From assembly GCA_958450325.1 (NCBI GenBank), contig OY288242.1, positions 3,722,756 to 3,786,755 on the forward strand: a stretch of DNA of 64,000 nt. The letters run 5' to 3'. This document shows positions 22,148 to 32,660 of this stretch, piece by piece (within the stretch, counting starts at the first letter, position 1; every line of letters starts with the position of its first letter). The position numbers were made by a program, and so were the translations under genes. The stretch comes from Agrostemma githago. Taxonomy: Eukaryota; Streptophyta; Magnoliopsida; Caryophyllales; Caryophyllaceae. The notes under the pieces are model-generated. The model made no database searches. It was not told the origin of the DNA and saw only the letters and a list, made by a program, of their open reading frames with translations.

Positions 22148-25100
22148 AAGGGATCAAGGGAGTTTGGTGAAAAGTGGGAAGTTGTGTTTTTGGCCCTTGA
22201 TCTTGGCTTGAATGGATGGCTTAGATGGATGATGGATAAAAAAAAAAAAAAGGAAAGGAGACAACACTGACAAGCAACAGTGGAGAGAGGGAAGCAACCC
22301 TCCCCTCAATCACACTTCGTAGCAGTGGAGAGAAGGGAGCATCCTCTCCTCAATCAAACTCTCTCTTCTTCATTACTTCACTCCTTTCCTTTTCAATTCA
22401 TTTCCCTAATTCAATTCATCTCTCCCTAACAAAACTCCATCAAATAAGCTCCATTAATAACTTCGACCATACTCCGTCAACAACTCCGATCATACTCCGT
22501 TTTTAACACAACATGACGGATAATTATACCAAGGTATGTTTATGCATAAACTTTGATCATCTTCATTTTTTTAGCTTCTTCTTCATCCTCATCTTCATCT
22601 TCGATCATCTTCATCTTCTTCAAACTTCTTTTTATTTTTCATATCTTTTTTTTTGGTATTTATAAAATTATTCATCTTCATTGTCTAAAAAAAAAGAACA
22701 ACTTCATCTTTAAGATGAAGTTTGGAGATGAACTTGTTCTTTTTTTGTGGGATGAATGGAGTTTGAAGATGAAGTTGTTCTTCTTCATCCTCATCTTCAG
22801 CTTCGATCATCTTCATCTTCTTCAAACTTCTTTTTATTTTTCATATCTTTTTTTTTGGTATTTATAAAATTATTCATCTTCATTGTCTAAAAAAAAAAGA
22901 ACAACTTCATCTTTAAGATGAAGTTGTTCTTTTTTTGTGGGATGAATGGAGCTTGAAGATGAAGATGAAGATGAAGATGAACAAATCATTTAGTGCGTAA
23001 TGTTTTTACAGAATTGTAAAGTCACACTCATTATGTTGTACAGTCACACTCATTATGTTGTAGAATCACGCAGATGTATACTCATTGTAGTCACATATTC
23101 AGTTGTATAGTCATACTCATTATGCTGTATAGTCACACTCGCTATGTTGTAGAATCACGCAGCTGTAGAATACCTTGGGATTAAGGTATCATTCGTTGAA
23201 TCATCTTCATCTTCATGCTTGTTTTATTTTTCATACTTTTTTTTTGTATTTATAAAATTATTTACCTTCATTATCCAAAAAAAAATGAAGGTTGAATATG
23301 GATGAATGGATGTTGAATATTTAATGAATGTTTAGATATTTTCATTTTTTTAAAGTCATAGTCGTTCATTCATCAATATATATTCAACTTTCATTTTTTT
23401 TGGATAGTGAAGATGAATAATTTTATAAATACAAAAAAAAAAAAGATATGAAAAATAAAACAAGCATGAAAATGAAGATGGTTAAACGCATGATACCCTA
23501 ATCCCAAGGTATTCTACAGCTGCGTGATTCTACAACATAATGAGTGTGACTATGCAACATACTGAGTGTGACTGTACAACTTAAAGTGTGTGACTGTACA
23601 ACTTAAATTGTGTGACTTTTTTCAGGTATTTTTTTTATCTACATTCAAGTTTCCACGTTCGTCAAATCCCTACTTCCGAACCTCGATGATTTTCAGGTAT
23701 TTGTTTTTATCTTTTTAGAGCATCTTTAAAATAATTAATCATCTTCATCCTCATGCTTGTTTTATTTTTCATTCCTTCTTTTTTTTGGTATTTATAATAT
23801 TATTTATCTTCATTATTCACAAAAAAAAATGAAGGTTGAATATGGATGAAAGAAAGTTGAATATTTAATGAATGTTTAAATAATTTGCTCTGATTCGTAT
23901 AGTCACACAGTTAAAGTTGTATAGTCACACTCATTATGCTGTACAATCATGCAGTTGTAGAGTCATTGTAGTCATATATTCAGTTGTGTTGTGTGTGATT
24001 TAGATTGATTGTGTGTTTTGTTGCAGCGAAATAGTTGGTGGAAAGAGGAATGTTGGTAAAAGGGGCGGTGGGAAGAAGAAGGTCGTGGAAGATACAACGA
24101 CCGACCACGTAATTGGACAATGTATTATTGCGCACGTACCGGAGACCATCGTTAAGCTCTTGTGTGTTTATGTGAGATAAAATATTTGCTTTAGGATGAA
24201 CGTACTATGTGTAAATGATGTTTGGTGGGTTAGTATGTTATTATGTTTGACGTACTATATGTAAAGGATGGACTTTGTCCAATGTAAATATATTTTCATC
24301 GCTATTTTCTGGTTTCATAATTAATCACGCGAGGTTTATAGCAAAATCACTTATCCCTCCACCTGTGTGACTATACAAAATCTCTGTGACTATACAACTA
24401 AATTATACTCGTACTTATTTATACTTCAATCATCATTAGCAAAGATGATTACATACACTAATCACTGCAAGAATTTATGTGATTCTACAATACAATGACT
24501 CTACAACTGCATGATTGTACAACATAATGAGTGTGACTATACAACTTTAACTGTGTGACTATACAACATAAAGTGTGTGATCCTACAACATAACGAGTAT
24601 GACTATACAACTTCAACTGTGTGACTATATAACATAATCTCTGTGACTATACAACTGTGTGATAAAAAGAAACCCTATATTACACACTATCAATCTTGCA
24701 ACGCACACATTCATCTCAACAGTCGCTGTTGAGAAATATAACAATCATAAGTATAACAACCATACAAAATACCAACAATAATAAATATAAAGAAACCATG
24801 CTCCAATGGTGCAAAATAACTAAACCCTCTACATCTCCATGCTCCAATGGTGTTGTTCCTTGAAGATTTGTATGTGCTCGAAAATGTCCGGTCGTAAATT
24901 TCTGTTCAACATGCAGGAGGTAAAATGAGTACATACATATATATTTGGTATCTTGCATTTGGAATTCCATTTTTTTGTTTGGTTTGTTAATTTGAAAAGT
25001 TATACAGTTGTAATGTCACAACCACACTCTATATGATGGACAGTCACACAGTTATAACGTGGTAGTCACACTTAATATGATAGACAGTCACACGTTGTAT

Positions 25101-26244
25101 TATGTTATAACGTGGATGTGACAGTCACACTTAATATGATAGACAGTCACACTAAATATGATAGACAGTCACACTTAATATGTTATAACGTGGTAGTCTA
25201 CAGCTTCAACTGTGTGACTATACAAATTATAACATTCATTAAATATTCAATCTTCATTCATTCATATTCAACCTTCATTTTAATCCATATTTAATCTTCA
25301 TTTTTTTTGGATAATGAAGATGAATAATTTTATAAATACAAAAAAAAGTATGAAAAGTAAAACAAGCATGATGAAATGATTGTGAAGGTATCCTACAGCT
25401 GAGTTATTCTACAACATAAAGAGTGTGGCTATACATCATAATGAGTGTGACTATACAACTTAATATGTGACTACAATGAGTGTACAGCTGCGTGATTCTA
25501 CAACATAATGAGTGTGACTGTACAACTGAAAGTGTGTGGCCTTGCAATTCTGTAAGAACATTACGCACTAAATAACTTGTTCATCTTCATCTTCAACATT
25601 CATTCATCCCACAAAAAAAGAACAACTTCATCTTCAAATTTCATCTTAAAGATGAAGTTGTTCTTTTTTTGTGTGGATAATAAAGATAAATAATTTTATA
25701 AATACAAAAAAAAAGATATGAAAAATAAAGATGATGAATATGAAGATGATAAAGAAAAAGAAGCATGAAGATGAAGATGAAGATGAATATGAATATGAAG
25801 ATGATGAAGAAAAAGAAGCATGAAGATGAAGATGAAGATACCTTCGTATGATGATCGAAGTTACTGACGGAGTATGTTGGGTTAAAAACGCAGTATGGTC
25901 GGAGTAGTTGACGGAGTATGGTCGGAGTTATTAATGGTGTGGTCGGAGTTATTAATGGTGATTATTTGTTGGGGTTTTGTTAGAGAGAGATGAATTGAGT
26001 TGAGAAATGAATTGAAAATGAGGGGATTGGGAAGTGTATGAGGGAAGTAATGTAGGGATTGATTTGGGTGAGGGGATGTTTCCCTCTCTCTACTGCTGTT
26101 ATGTCAGTTCATTGTTTCTTCTTCTTTTTTTTTTCTTTTTTTTTTAAATAATTGAACCCCTTCCATCCACCATCCATATTAGGATGAATAGATGGAGGGG
26201 ATCAACACTAAGCAACTCTCCAAGAGTTGCTAACTCCCTTGATC

Positions 26245-26247
<3 letters not shown>
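22145..26247. mobile_element. 4.1-kb long-TIR transposon flanked by (TA)n, Micron/MULE-like
   Basis: The left end GGGATCAAGGGAGTT (after a short GAAAA) and the right end, inverted, GGGGATCAAGGGAGTT start terminal inverted repeats of at least about 430 bp. These are diverged but share ordered anchors: AGAGAGGGAA, TTTTCAATTCATTT, AACAAAA, ACCATACTCCGTCAAC. The interior is full of TTCATCTTC/GAAGATGAA stretches and dispersed GTGTGACTATACAAC-like words in both orientations, and a palindrome centred near 23,340. There is no transposase. Known precedents that target TA microsatellites are rice Micron and maize TAFT elements, MULE-related. Assignment is by analogy, not by sequence comparison. Confidence 0.72.
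24026..24181 (+). other. Exon-like open segment inside the (TA)n-flanked transposon
   Basis: A splice-acceptor-like TTGTTGCAG ends at about 24026. It is followed by an open frame with a Gly/Lys-rich start (GKRGGGKKK), then a less biased stretch ending in a TGA at about 24178. Composition differs from the surrounding TTCATC repeats. It could be the last exon of a captured or degenerate gene; no family is recognised. Confidence 0.3.

Positions 26248-26301
<54 letters not shown>
26248..26301. repeat. (TA)n microsatellite, right flank of the 4.1-kb transposon
   Basis: About 27 TA units directly following the right inverted end. Together with 22067-22144 it brackets the element, as expected if insertion occurred in one longer TA run. 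Confidence 0.97.
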
Positions 26302-26302
<1 letters not shown>

Positions 26303-27060
26303 CCGGATATGCCAAGTGTCTTTATAGCCATTATTGACAAGACAAACCTTGCTGTCTCATTACCGAATAAGTTTGTCTTGGTAACAAATAACCATTTGAA
26401 ACCGATATGCTTTATACTTTTAGGTGATGAAACAATTCCAAAATGTCTTTATTGTCGAATGACTTAATACTTTATTGATGACATATATAAATTCACATGT
26501 ATTAGTTAGAACTTTCAATGATTCGGTAAGATGCTGAATGAATACTTTTCTACCGTTTCATCATCTAACTCTTACTCTTGAATGTATGCAGTATATAAAT
26601 CTGTTATTACACTGTAATATGTCAGTCCTGGCATGAACACAATGTAATCCTCTGAAGCTGCATTCATTCTTTCCTTAGTGAATTTTTTTAATAACAATTG
26701 TTCTTGAGGTATTTGAGTTTGTTTTACTAGAATGATCTTGCAATTCTTTATGATGAGACGTCAGATCATGTCCATAAGTCCCTTTTCTTCCCCCAAACTC
26801 AATAACCTCAATGAACCCATATTATCCATATTAAAGTAACTTGCGCGTGGGATCATTACTTTATACATTACCCTTAATCCTTATAAACTTATACAAGAGG
26901 AGAATTATTGATTATCCATAAGTTCAACTGTTACCTTAAAACAAAAAAAAACATTCTTAATTAGTTGGACATCCCTTAGGTGTAAATAAATTACACTATA
27001 ATTAATCAATCAATAATATTGTTGTAACTTTATCCACAAAAAAAAACAAGTTGCAATAAC
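26302..27060 (-). mobile_element. Probable continuation of the copia-like remnant
   Basis: AT-rich non-coding sequence with the same style as 20.7-22.1 kb (for example GACAAACCTGTC/GACAAACCTTGCTGTC words on both sides of the insert). No domain is visible. Assigned by adjacency only. Confidence 0.35.
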
Positions 27061-27322
27061 AGATCTGACGTCTTTTATTGTTCTTAGGCGAGTGTGTCTG
27101 TTAGAAGACCTAATCCAGAAGACCGACGTAAGTAAATCTATCAGTATTATCAGGTACGCTTCCGCTACAACTTATTACAGTTTAGTACCAATTAATTTAG
27201 TATGAAGTTTCAGTCTTGGGTCAAATTAAATCTAACAACAACTCCACAAATCATCAAATGTTGTCTTATTCAAAATGTAATTTGATTATGTCAGTTTTTC
27301 ATGATGAAAAAACCCTCTAAAA

Positions 27323-27878
27323 ACTAAAGACAGACTATTCATTATGTCAGTTTTTCAGTCACCAGCGGCTTCAAACTAAAGACAGACTATTCAGAATGCA
27401 TATACTAGCGGACAACACTTGTTTCCTTTGTGGTAATGGAGCTAAGTCTCGTGAGCATTTATTTGCAGATTGTTGCTACATCAAGGAGTGCGTTCGGCTG
27501 CTTAACGCCTGGCTGGGGGTGAGTGTTTCTACAACTAACACTACTGATTGGTGGAGACGATTAAGATGCAGGTCACTATTATTGAAACAGATAGTCGCTG
27601 CAAGGATCCTTGGCATTTGGTACAATGTCTAGATGGAGAGGAATAGGTGCCGGCTGCTACTTAGTGTTCGAAGTCCCAAGTATTTAGTTGCCCAGATTCG
27701 ACAGGAGATCACAAACAAATTACGTTATACAAAACGTATAGTCACTAGTAAATACTATAGAACCATAATCCATTTAATTAGTTGAGATTGAAGGGAGTAC
27801 AAAACAACACAGAGTGCAAGAAGGCACTTATTTGTATTTTGGTCAAATTTCTATCAATATACTTACATTTGCACCAAA
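27323..27878 (+). pseudogene. 5'-truncated LINE fragment (zf-RVT end of ORF2) with poly(A)
   Basis: The frame from about 27365 gives LQTKDRLFRMHI followed by the zf-RVT pattern CFLCG...HLFADC, typical of LINE ORF2 C-termini. After a stop at 27630 the sequence continues as MERNRCRLLLSVR and ends in an A11 tract near 27866-27876. Sequence before the fragment (about 27306-27322) resembles the sequence after the tail, a possible 16-17 bp target-site duplication. A short repeat of TAAAGACAGACTATTCA lies at its 5' edge. Confidence 0.75.
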
Positions 27879-27997
27879 AAAAAAAACCATCTAAAAACCC
27901 TCTTTAATTTGTTTAACGATGAGAAGAGACTTCTTTCTACGAGTATTATTTGTTTATTCATAGAATTATTCTCTTCATTTCAATTATTTGTAAAGTA

Positions 27998-28184
27998 CTT
28001 CATCCGTTCCAATGAATTGTTTGCCTTTGCTTTTGGCACCAAGGGAAACAGAACCAATGGGGAAGTGACATGTGGAGACAAGAGTCAAATTACATATAAA
28101 AAACATTCCTAAAATAGAAAGGCAAACAATTCATTGAGACGCCCCAATATGGAATAGGCAAACAATTCATTGGGACGGAGGGAG
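27998..28184. mobile_element. Stowaway-like MITE, 187 bp
   Basis: TA flanks; inverted ends CTTCATCCGTTCCAATGAAT and ATTCATTGGGACGGAGGGAG. Shares its CAAACAATTCATTG core with the element at 36951-37112. Confidence 0.85.
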
Positions 28185-28198
28185 TATATAAATAAATA

Positions 28199-28436
28199 CT
28201 CCATTCATTCCAATCAATTCCATACATTTGTTTTTTGAGCACTATTCATAGGTGAAAAGAATCTTCGATATAATTGTCATGTTATATTGTTTAAATTGTC
28301 TAATCAAATGAATTATTAATATCAAATTTTTATAATTTTTAGAAATATGTACCTAATTAAAGATATAGGCAAAAGAAAACGTGCATTGACGCACGTGTAT
28401 GAAGCAAACGTATGGAATTGATTGGAACGGAGAGAG
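28199..28436. mobile_element. Stowaway-like MITE, 238 bp
   Basis: TA flanks; inverted ends CTCCATTCATTCCAATCAAT and ATTGATTGGAACGGAGAGAG. It stands 14 bp after the previous MITE. Confidence 0.82.
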
Positions 28437-28498
28437 TACTCCGAATAGCGGGAATATCCGAATATCCACCTAAACTTGGGGAATCATTTGCGCTTCAC

Positions 28499-28860
28499 TT
28501 TTTTTTTTGAGGAAAAATCCTGACCGGATCGTTAGATTAAATCTATGGACGCCAAGTCTAGAATTGCTTGCGGGAAGTTCGAGTACAATACATAATCTGA
28601 TTCTGGCTTTAGAGCCGACCTAGCAACAAAATGAGCAACTGCATTACCTTCTCTTCTAGTGTCACCACATTGAGACAAGGGAAAAGATACCCCGTATTTC
28701 ATAGATGCACAAACCAAAAGGACTCCTCCAAACATCCCCAGTCGTAGTCGCCTTAATCACCGTAAGGGAGTCACTCTCGAGGTACACATTCTCATAGCCT
28801 CCTTCTCGAGCCTTCACCAATCCCCACATCACCCCCACGCTCATACCCTCTTGCAACTAA
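28499..28860 (-). pseudogene. 5'-truncated LINE fragment (RNase H end of ORF2)
   Basis: On the minus strand two overlapping frames (28856-28662 and 28735-28532) together give an RVT_3-type RNase H: LESDSLTVIKA, then the NAVAHFVARSA motif. A one-base frameshift therefore lies near 28,700. It ends in a short UTR and an A10 tail (T-run 28499-28508). Confidence 0.8.
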
Positions 28861-28954
28861 CCATGACGACATTTGCGGTTTACTTAATTTTTAACCATTT
28901 TTACTTTTTAGCCATTGTGAAATGTGATAGTCTTTAATCTAACCCAATATAATA

Positions 28955-29097
28955 CTCCCTCCATTTGTAAATGATTATCCCATTTCATGCACGAATAGAT
29001 GTGATGGCCGGATATTATATTGAAATGTGACAATCATTTACAAACGGAGAGATGAGTATTATATTGAAATTTTGCAATCATTTGCAAACGGAGGGAG
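28955..29097. mobile_element. Stowaway-like MITE, 143 bp, with duplicated right end
   Basis: TA flanks; left end CTCCCTCCATTTGTAAATGA, right end CAAACGGAGGGAG. The right end appears twice (near 29040 and 29090), a local duplication. Confidence 0.78.
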
Positions 29098-29150
29098 TAT
29101 AATCATAACTCATAAGTTCCAATTGAAAGTTAATGTTTACTTTATACACA

Positions 29151-29155
29151 ATTAT
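29151..29155. repeat. Target-site duplication ATTAT (left copy)
   Basis: ATTAT precedes the left LTR and also follows the right LTR (36158-36162), so the gag-only LTR element is structurally complete. Confidence 0.9.
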
Positions 29156-30755
29156 TGATAACTCACTAATTATTCATATTTTCACCCCCTTTTTATGTGT
29201 CGTTAATATAATTTATAATATTCTTTGAGCTATATAGTATACTTTTCGTTAATTTGGATATTCACTCAGGTAAATATTATTTTAGTATAATATTGACTAA
29301 TTTGTACTAATTATGATATAGATACAAATTGAGCGGATGAATAAGAAGCGGAGCGAATCCATATAAAGAAAGATTACCGTTGATTAAGGATCGGAAGCAA
29401 GGAAAATAAGTCAAGTCTCAAACTAAAGACCACTTGCCAAATTGACAAGCTCACACCACATCATAAGACCCGAAGGAAATATTGGACAACCAAGGAAAAT
29501 TGAAGGAAAAAAGGAAGGAAAAGCTAATATAATTCTTGTACAAGATTTGGAAAAAGGGTGTACAGCACTCACAATTATGGGAAAGAAGAAAAGGAAAATC
29601 ACACCACCCATATCTATGGAAATTAACGAAGATACGAGGCATCAAATATGGAAACACAATATTCCCATCTCATCGGTTTCCATATTTCTACCCAGAAATT
29701 ATATCTCAAATCTTTCCTAAATTTTGACACAGTGTAACTATAAATACCCGGTTCCCCATCATGAATAAAGCAAGCAAGCAAACACAAAAATACCAAACCC
29801 TATTAGTAATTGAAGTTAACGGTTTTCTGGAGCTGGGAGCAGTCCGTCGGGTGAAGCGGCTTCAACTCGAGGGAAGACGGAAGCACTAATTGTGGAGGTG
29901 TCGAAACCAATCAAGGAGGAGTCTTTCGGTTCTAGATATTAAGTTCTCTACTCCTTAATACTTGTTAATTTCAGTTATTAATTTTGTCTTGGATCTTATA
30001 TGACGTTAATCGTTCAGTTATGAAATCAATTAGTTTTACCAATATTATTCTGTTAGTATTCAATTATATACTCGTCTTTATTGTTCAATAGCTAGTTGTA
30101 TTATTTGGCGCGGCGTTAAATTATACAACCAAGTAGCAACTATATTAATTTAGGACTGCGAATTGTCACTAGATTAATCTAGGAGTATAATTTGATCTAG
30201 TTAATTTTAATTGACTAGGATTAATGATGTCTTTCTTGTCCTTAATGCGACTAGTTAACTTACGGAGCGTCGAAACTTACGTAATAATTAATTAGTTAGT
30301 ATTGGTGGTCGAGCGGCTCGATACCGATTATAAGTAAGGAAGGATAGGGAGATTTAGCGGCTAAATTCTCTACAATTAATCTAGTAATAAAATAATATGG
30401 GTACGACGAGTCGATTTAGTAACTGAATGGGTAACTAAGTATAAGAAATATATGAGCCGAATTATTATGCTTGTTTCACTTGTATATATATTAGAATATT
30501 AGTTATAGTTTATTATGGAGTAGTTAATTAGTTTAAATTCTTCGAGACAATTAATTAAACCCCCCATTCCGTATATATACTTGTTAATATTGTTAATATT
30601 ATTATCGTAAATATGTAGTGGACTAGTTAATGAATAAATCGTCTCTCCGTGGGATCGACCCTTACTTATACTATACTACGTAATTTTTAATATCGTTAGT
30701 GTGATAAGAGTAAGGTTATAAATTATTAATTTGAGTGCGGAAACGACACGTATCA
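29156..30755 (+). repeat. 5' LTR of the gag-only LTR retrotransposon, 1,600 bp
   Basis: Begins TGATAACTCACTAATTATTC and ends GACACGTATCA. A TATA box (TATAAATA, 29739-29746) gives a promoter in the middle of the LTR. It matches the 3' LTR apart from about four substitutions and one C-run indel that I could spot. Short reading frames inside both LTRs (for example 29442-29720) are not genes. Confidence 0.97.
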
Positions 30756-30757
30756 AA

Positions 30758-30779
30758 TTTTGGCGCCGTTGCCGGGGAG
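30758..30779 (+). other. Primer-binding site of the gag-only element
   Basis: TTTTGGCGCCGTTGCCGGGG lies two bases after the LTR end. This is the PBS form found in Athila/Tat-lineage Ty3/gypsy elements. Confidence 0.88.
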
Positions 30780-31457
30780 ACATATAATTATTCATTCTAT
30801 CTTATACGTGGGTGTATTGTATTTTTGATCCTGATTATATTATGTATAATATCATGTTTTAATTCTGGGTATGTTTTAATAGTGTGTGAATATACATATA
30901 TGTTTCATGTTTCGCCTGTACACACACAATTTTTGGGCCTGTGTATATCAAATTTTTGCCGAGTCAAATTGGTCCGTTAATTTACTAAAATCTGGATGCA
31001 CAAATTACAAATTTCTTATCATATATACTAAAAGTTTGCATGGTGATATATGTGTAACAATAGCCAAGTTACGTGTTGTGATGTTTGCATGGCTAAGATA
31101 TGCATGTTGTTGTTATACATAATGTACAGTAGCATAGGTTATGTAGCTATGTTTGCATATTTTACATATTAATTTTAATTAAGTTGCTCAAATTTCTCTA
31201 TTTCACACGTAAGATATGCATGGCTAAAATTTCTTATTAAATTTCATTAATTCTCTTTCCCCCTAATTCTTTATTTTTTAATTCTCGTCCCATTAGGTGT
31301 ATGCATCATCATAACACTCGTCGATCCAGAGGACGGAGCTATAAATTTCAATCCCGAAATCGAAAGAACTGCAAGGAGGATAAGGAAAGAATTTCTTAGA
31401 AGAAAGGCCGAGGAACCATTAGAGCTTGACAAGTTTTTTATCGAGGAAGAAGTAAAG

Positions 31458-32660
31458 ATGGCTGAGAAAACATTAAAGCAATTGGCTACACCAGATGTGA
31501 CAACCACCCCATTGAGTATCGTATTTCCTACTCTTGAAAAACCTTTAAAGTTAAATTCCGGTTTTCTTAGTTTACTCCCTAAATTTTATGGTAAATCAGA
31601 TGAATTGCCTAATATGCATCTAGTTGCTTTTGATTTAACGTGCTCTTCTATGGAATGTGAGGGGGTTAAACCAGAGGACATTAAATTACGGGCTTTTCCA
31701 TTCTCGTTAGAGGGGGCTGCTAAACAATGGTTGTTTTACTTACCACCGAGTTCTATTACTAGCTGGGATACCTTAAAAATTGCTTTTCTAGAAAAATTTC
31801 AACCCGCTAGTAGAGTCGCTTCTATTAGGAAGGAAATAAGTGGTATTAAACAGGGATATGATGAGTCTTTAAGTGAATATTGGGAAAGATTTAATAGGCT
31901 ATGTGCATCATGTCCTCAACATCAAATAACTGAGCAACTGTTATTGTTTTATTTTTACGAGGGTCTTTTAAGTAAAGATAGACAGTACATTGATGCCGCG
32001 AGTGGGGGAATGTTGGCGGATAAAACACCGACCGAGGCTAGGAAACTAATAAACAATATGGCCTTAAATACCCAACAATTTAGTTCTCGGAAGGATGTAA
32101 GTTTAGTAAATGGAATTAGTAGTGCTGATATGACTAATTTAAAGGATCAAATTCAAGAAAATGGCCAACAAATTGCGACTTTGACTACTCTTGTCTCGAA
32201 ACTTGTCACTGATCATTCGAAAAAGACCGTTTTTGCTGTAAGTTCTGGTAATTTGCAAGTTAATGATGTTAGTCAGCTTGGTATGTCTGAAAATGTGAAT
32301 GCTATGGGTGGTTTTAATGGTAACCAAAATAGGAAATATGACCCGTACTCGGACACTTATAATGAGGGATGGAAAGATCACCATAATCTGAGATACAGTT
32401 CAGGACCTAGACCCTCTAATCAAAATAATTTTAGACCTCATACATCTCAACCCTATTCCGTGTCATTAGAAGACATGGTAAAGCAACTAGCTAATACGGT
32501 GGGTCAAGTTCAGAACCAAGGTACGTCGTACCAACAGAAAACAGATGCTCATCTTCAACAATTAGATTCACAATTGGGGCAAATATGTACGACCTTGAGT
32601 AATATTGAAACCACTCTCTCAGGTAAGCTTCCTGCACAAATAATCCCTAATCCAAAGTAG
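31458..32660 (+). CDS. gag: Athila-like gag polyprotein of the gag-only retrotransposon
   Basis: A 400-residue capsid protein. A retrotransposon gag domain spans about residues 78-165 (AFPFSLEGAAKQWLFYLP, SWDTLKIAFLEKF, ESLSEYWERFNRL). Toward the C-terminus the Athila-type element DTYNEGWKDHHNLRY occurs at about 300, and a Gln-rich, coiled-coil-like tail follows. No CCHC knuckle is present. The open frame extends upstream of this ATG without another start, while a likely original start at 31301 (MHHHNTR) is one frame off. A small indel near 31320 therefore probably shortened the protein at its N-terminus. It is transcribed from the 5' LTR. Confidence 0.88.
   Translation: MAEKTLKQLATPDVTTTPLSIVFPTLEKPLKLNSGFLSLLPKFYGKSDELPNMHLVAFDLTCSSMECEGVKPEDIKLRAFPFSLEGAAKQWLFYLPPSSITSWDTLKIAFLEKFQPASRVASIRKEISGIKQGYDESLSEYWERFNRLCASCPQHQITEQLLLFYFYEGLLSKDRQYIDAASGGMLADKTPTEARKLINNMALNTQQFSSRKDVSLVNGISSADMTNLKDQIQENGQQIATLTTLVSKLVTDHSKKTVFAVSSGNLQVNDVSQLGMSENVNAMGGFNGNQNRKYDPYSDTYNEGWKDHHNLRYSSGPRPSNQNNFRPHTSQPYSVSLEDMVKQLANTVGQVQNQGTSYQQKTDAHLQQLDSQLGQICTTLSNIETTLSGKLPAQIIPNPK

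Noticed and set aside
29442..29720. 92-codon frames in the LTRs at 29.4 and 34.8 kb
   Set aside because: Identical frames in both LTRs span the promoter area; LTR sequence, not a gene.
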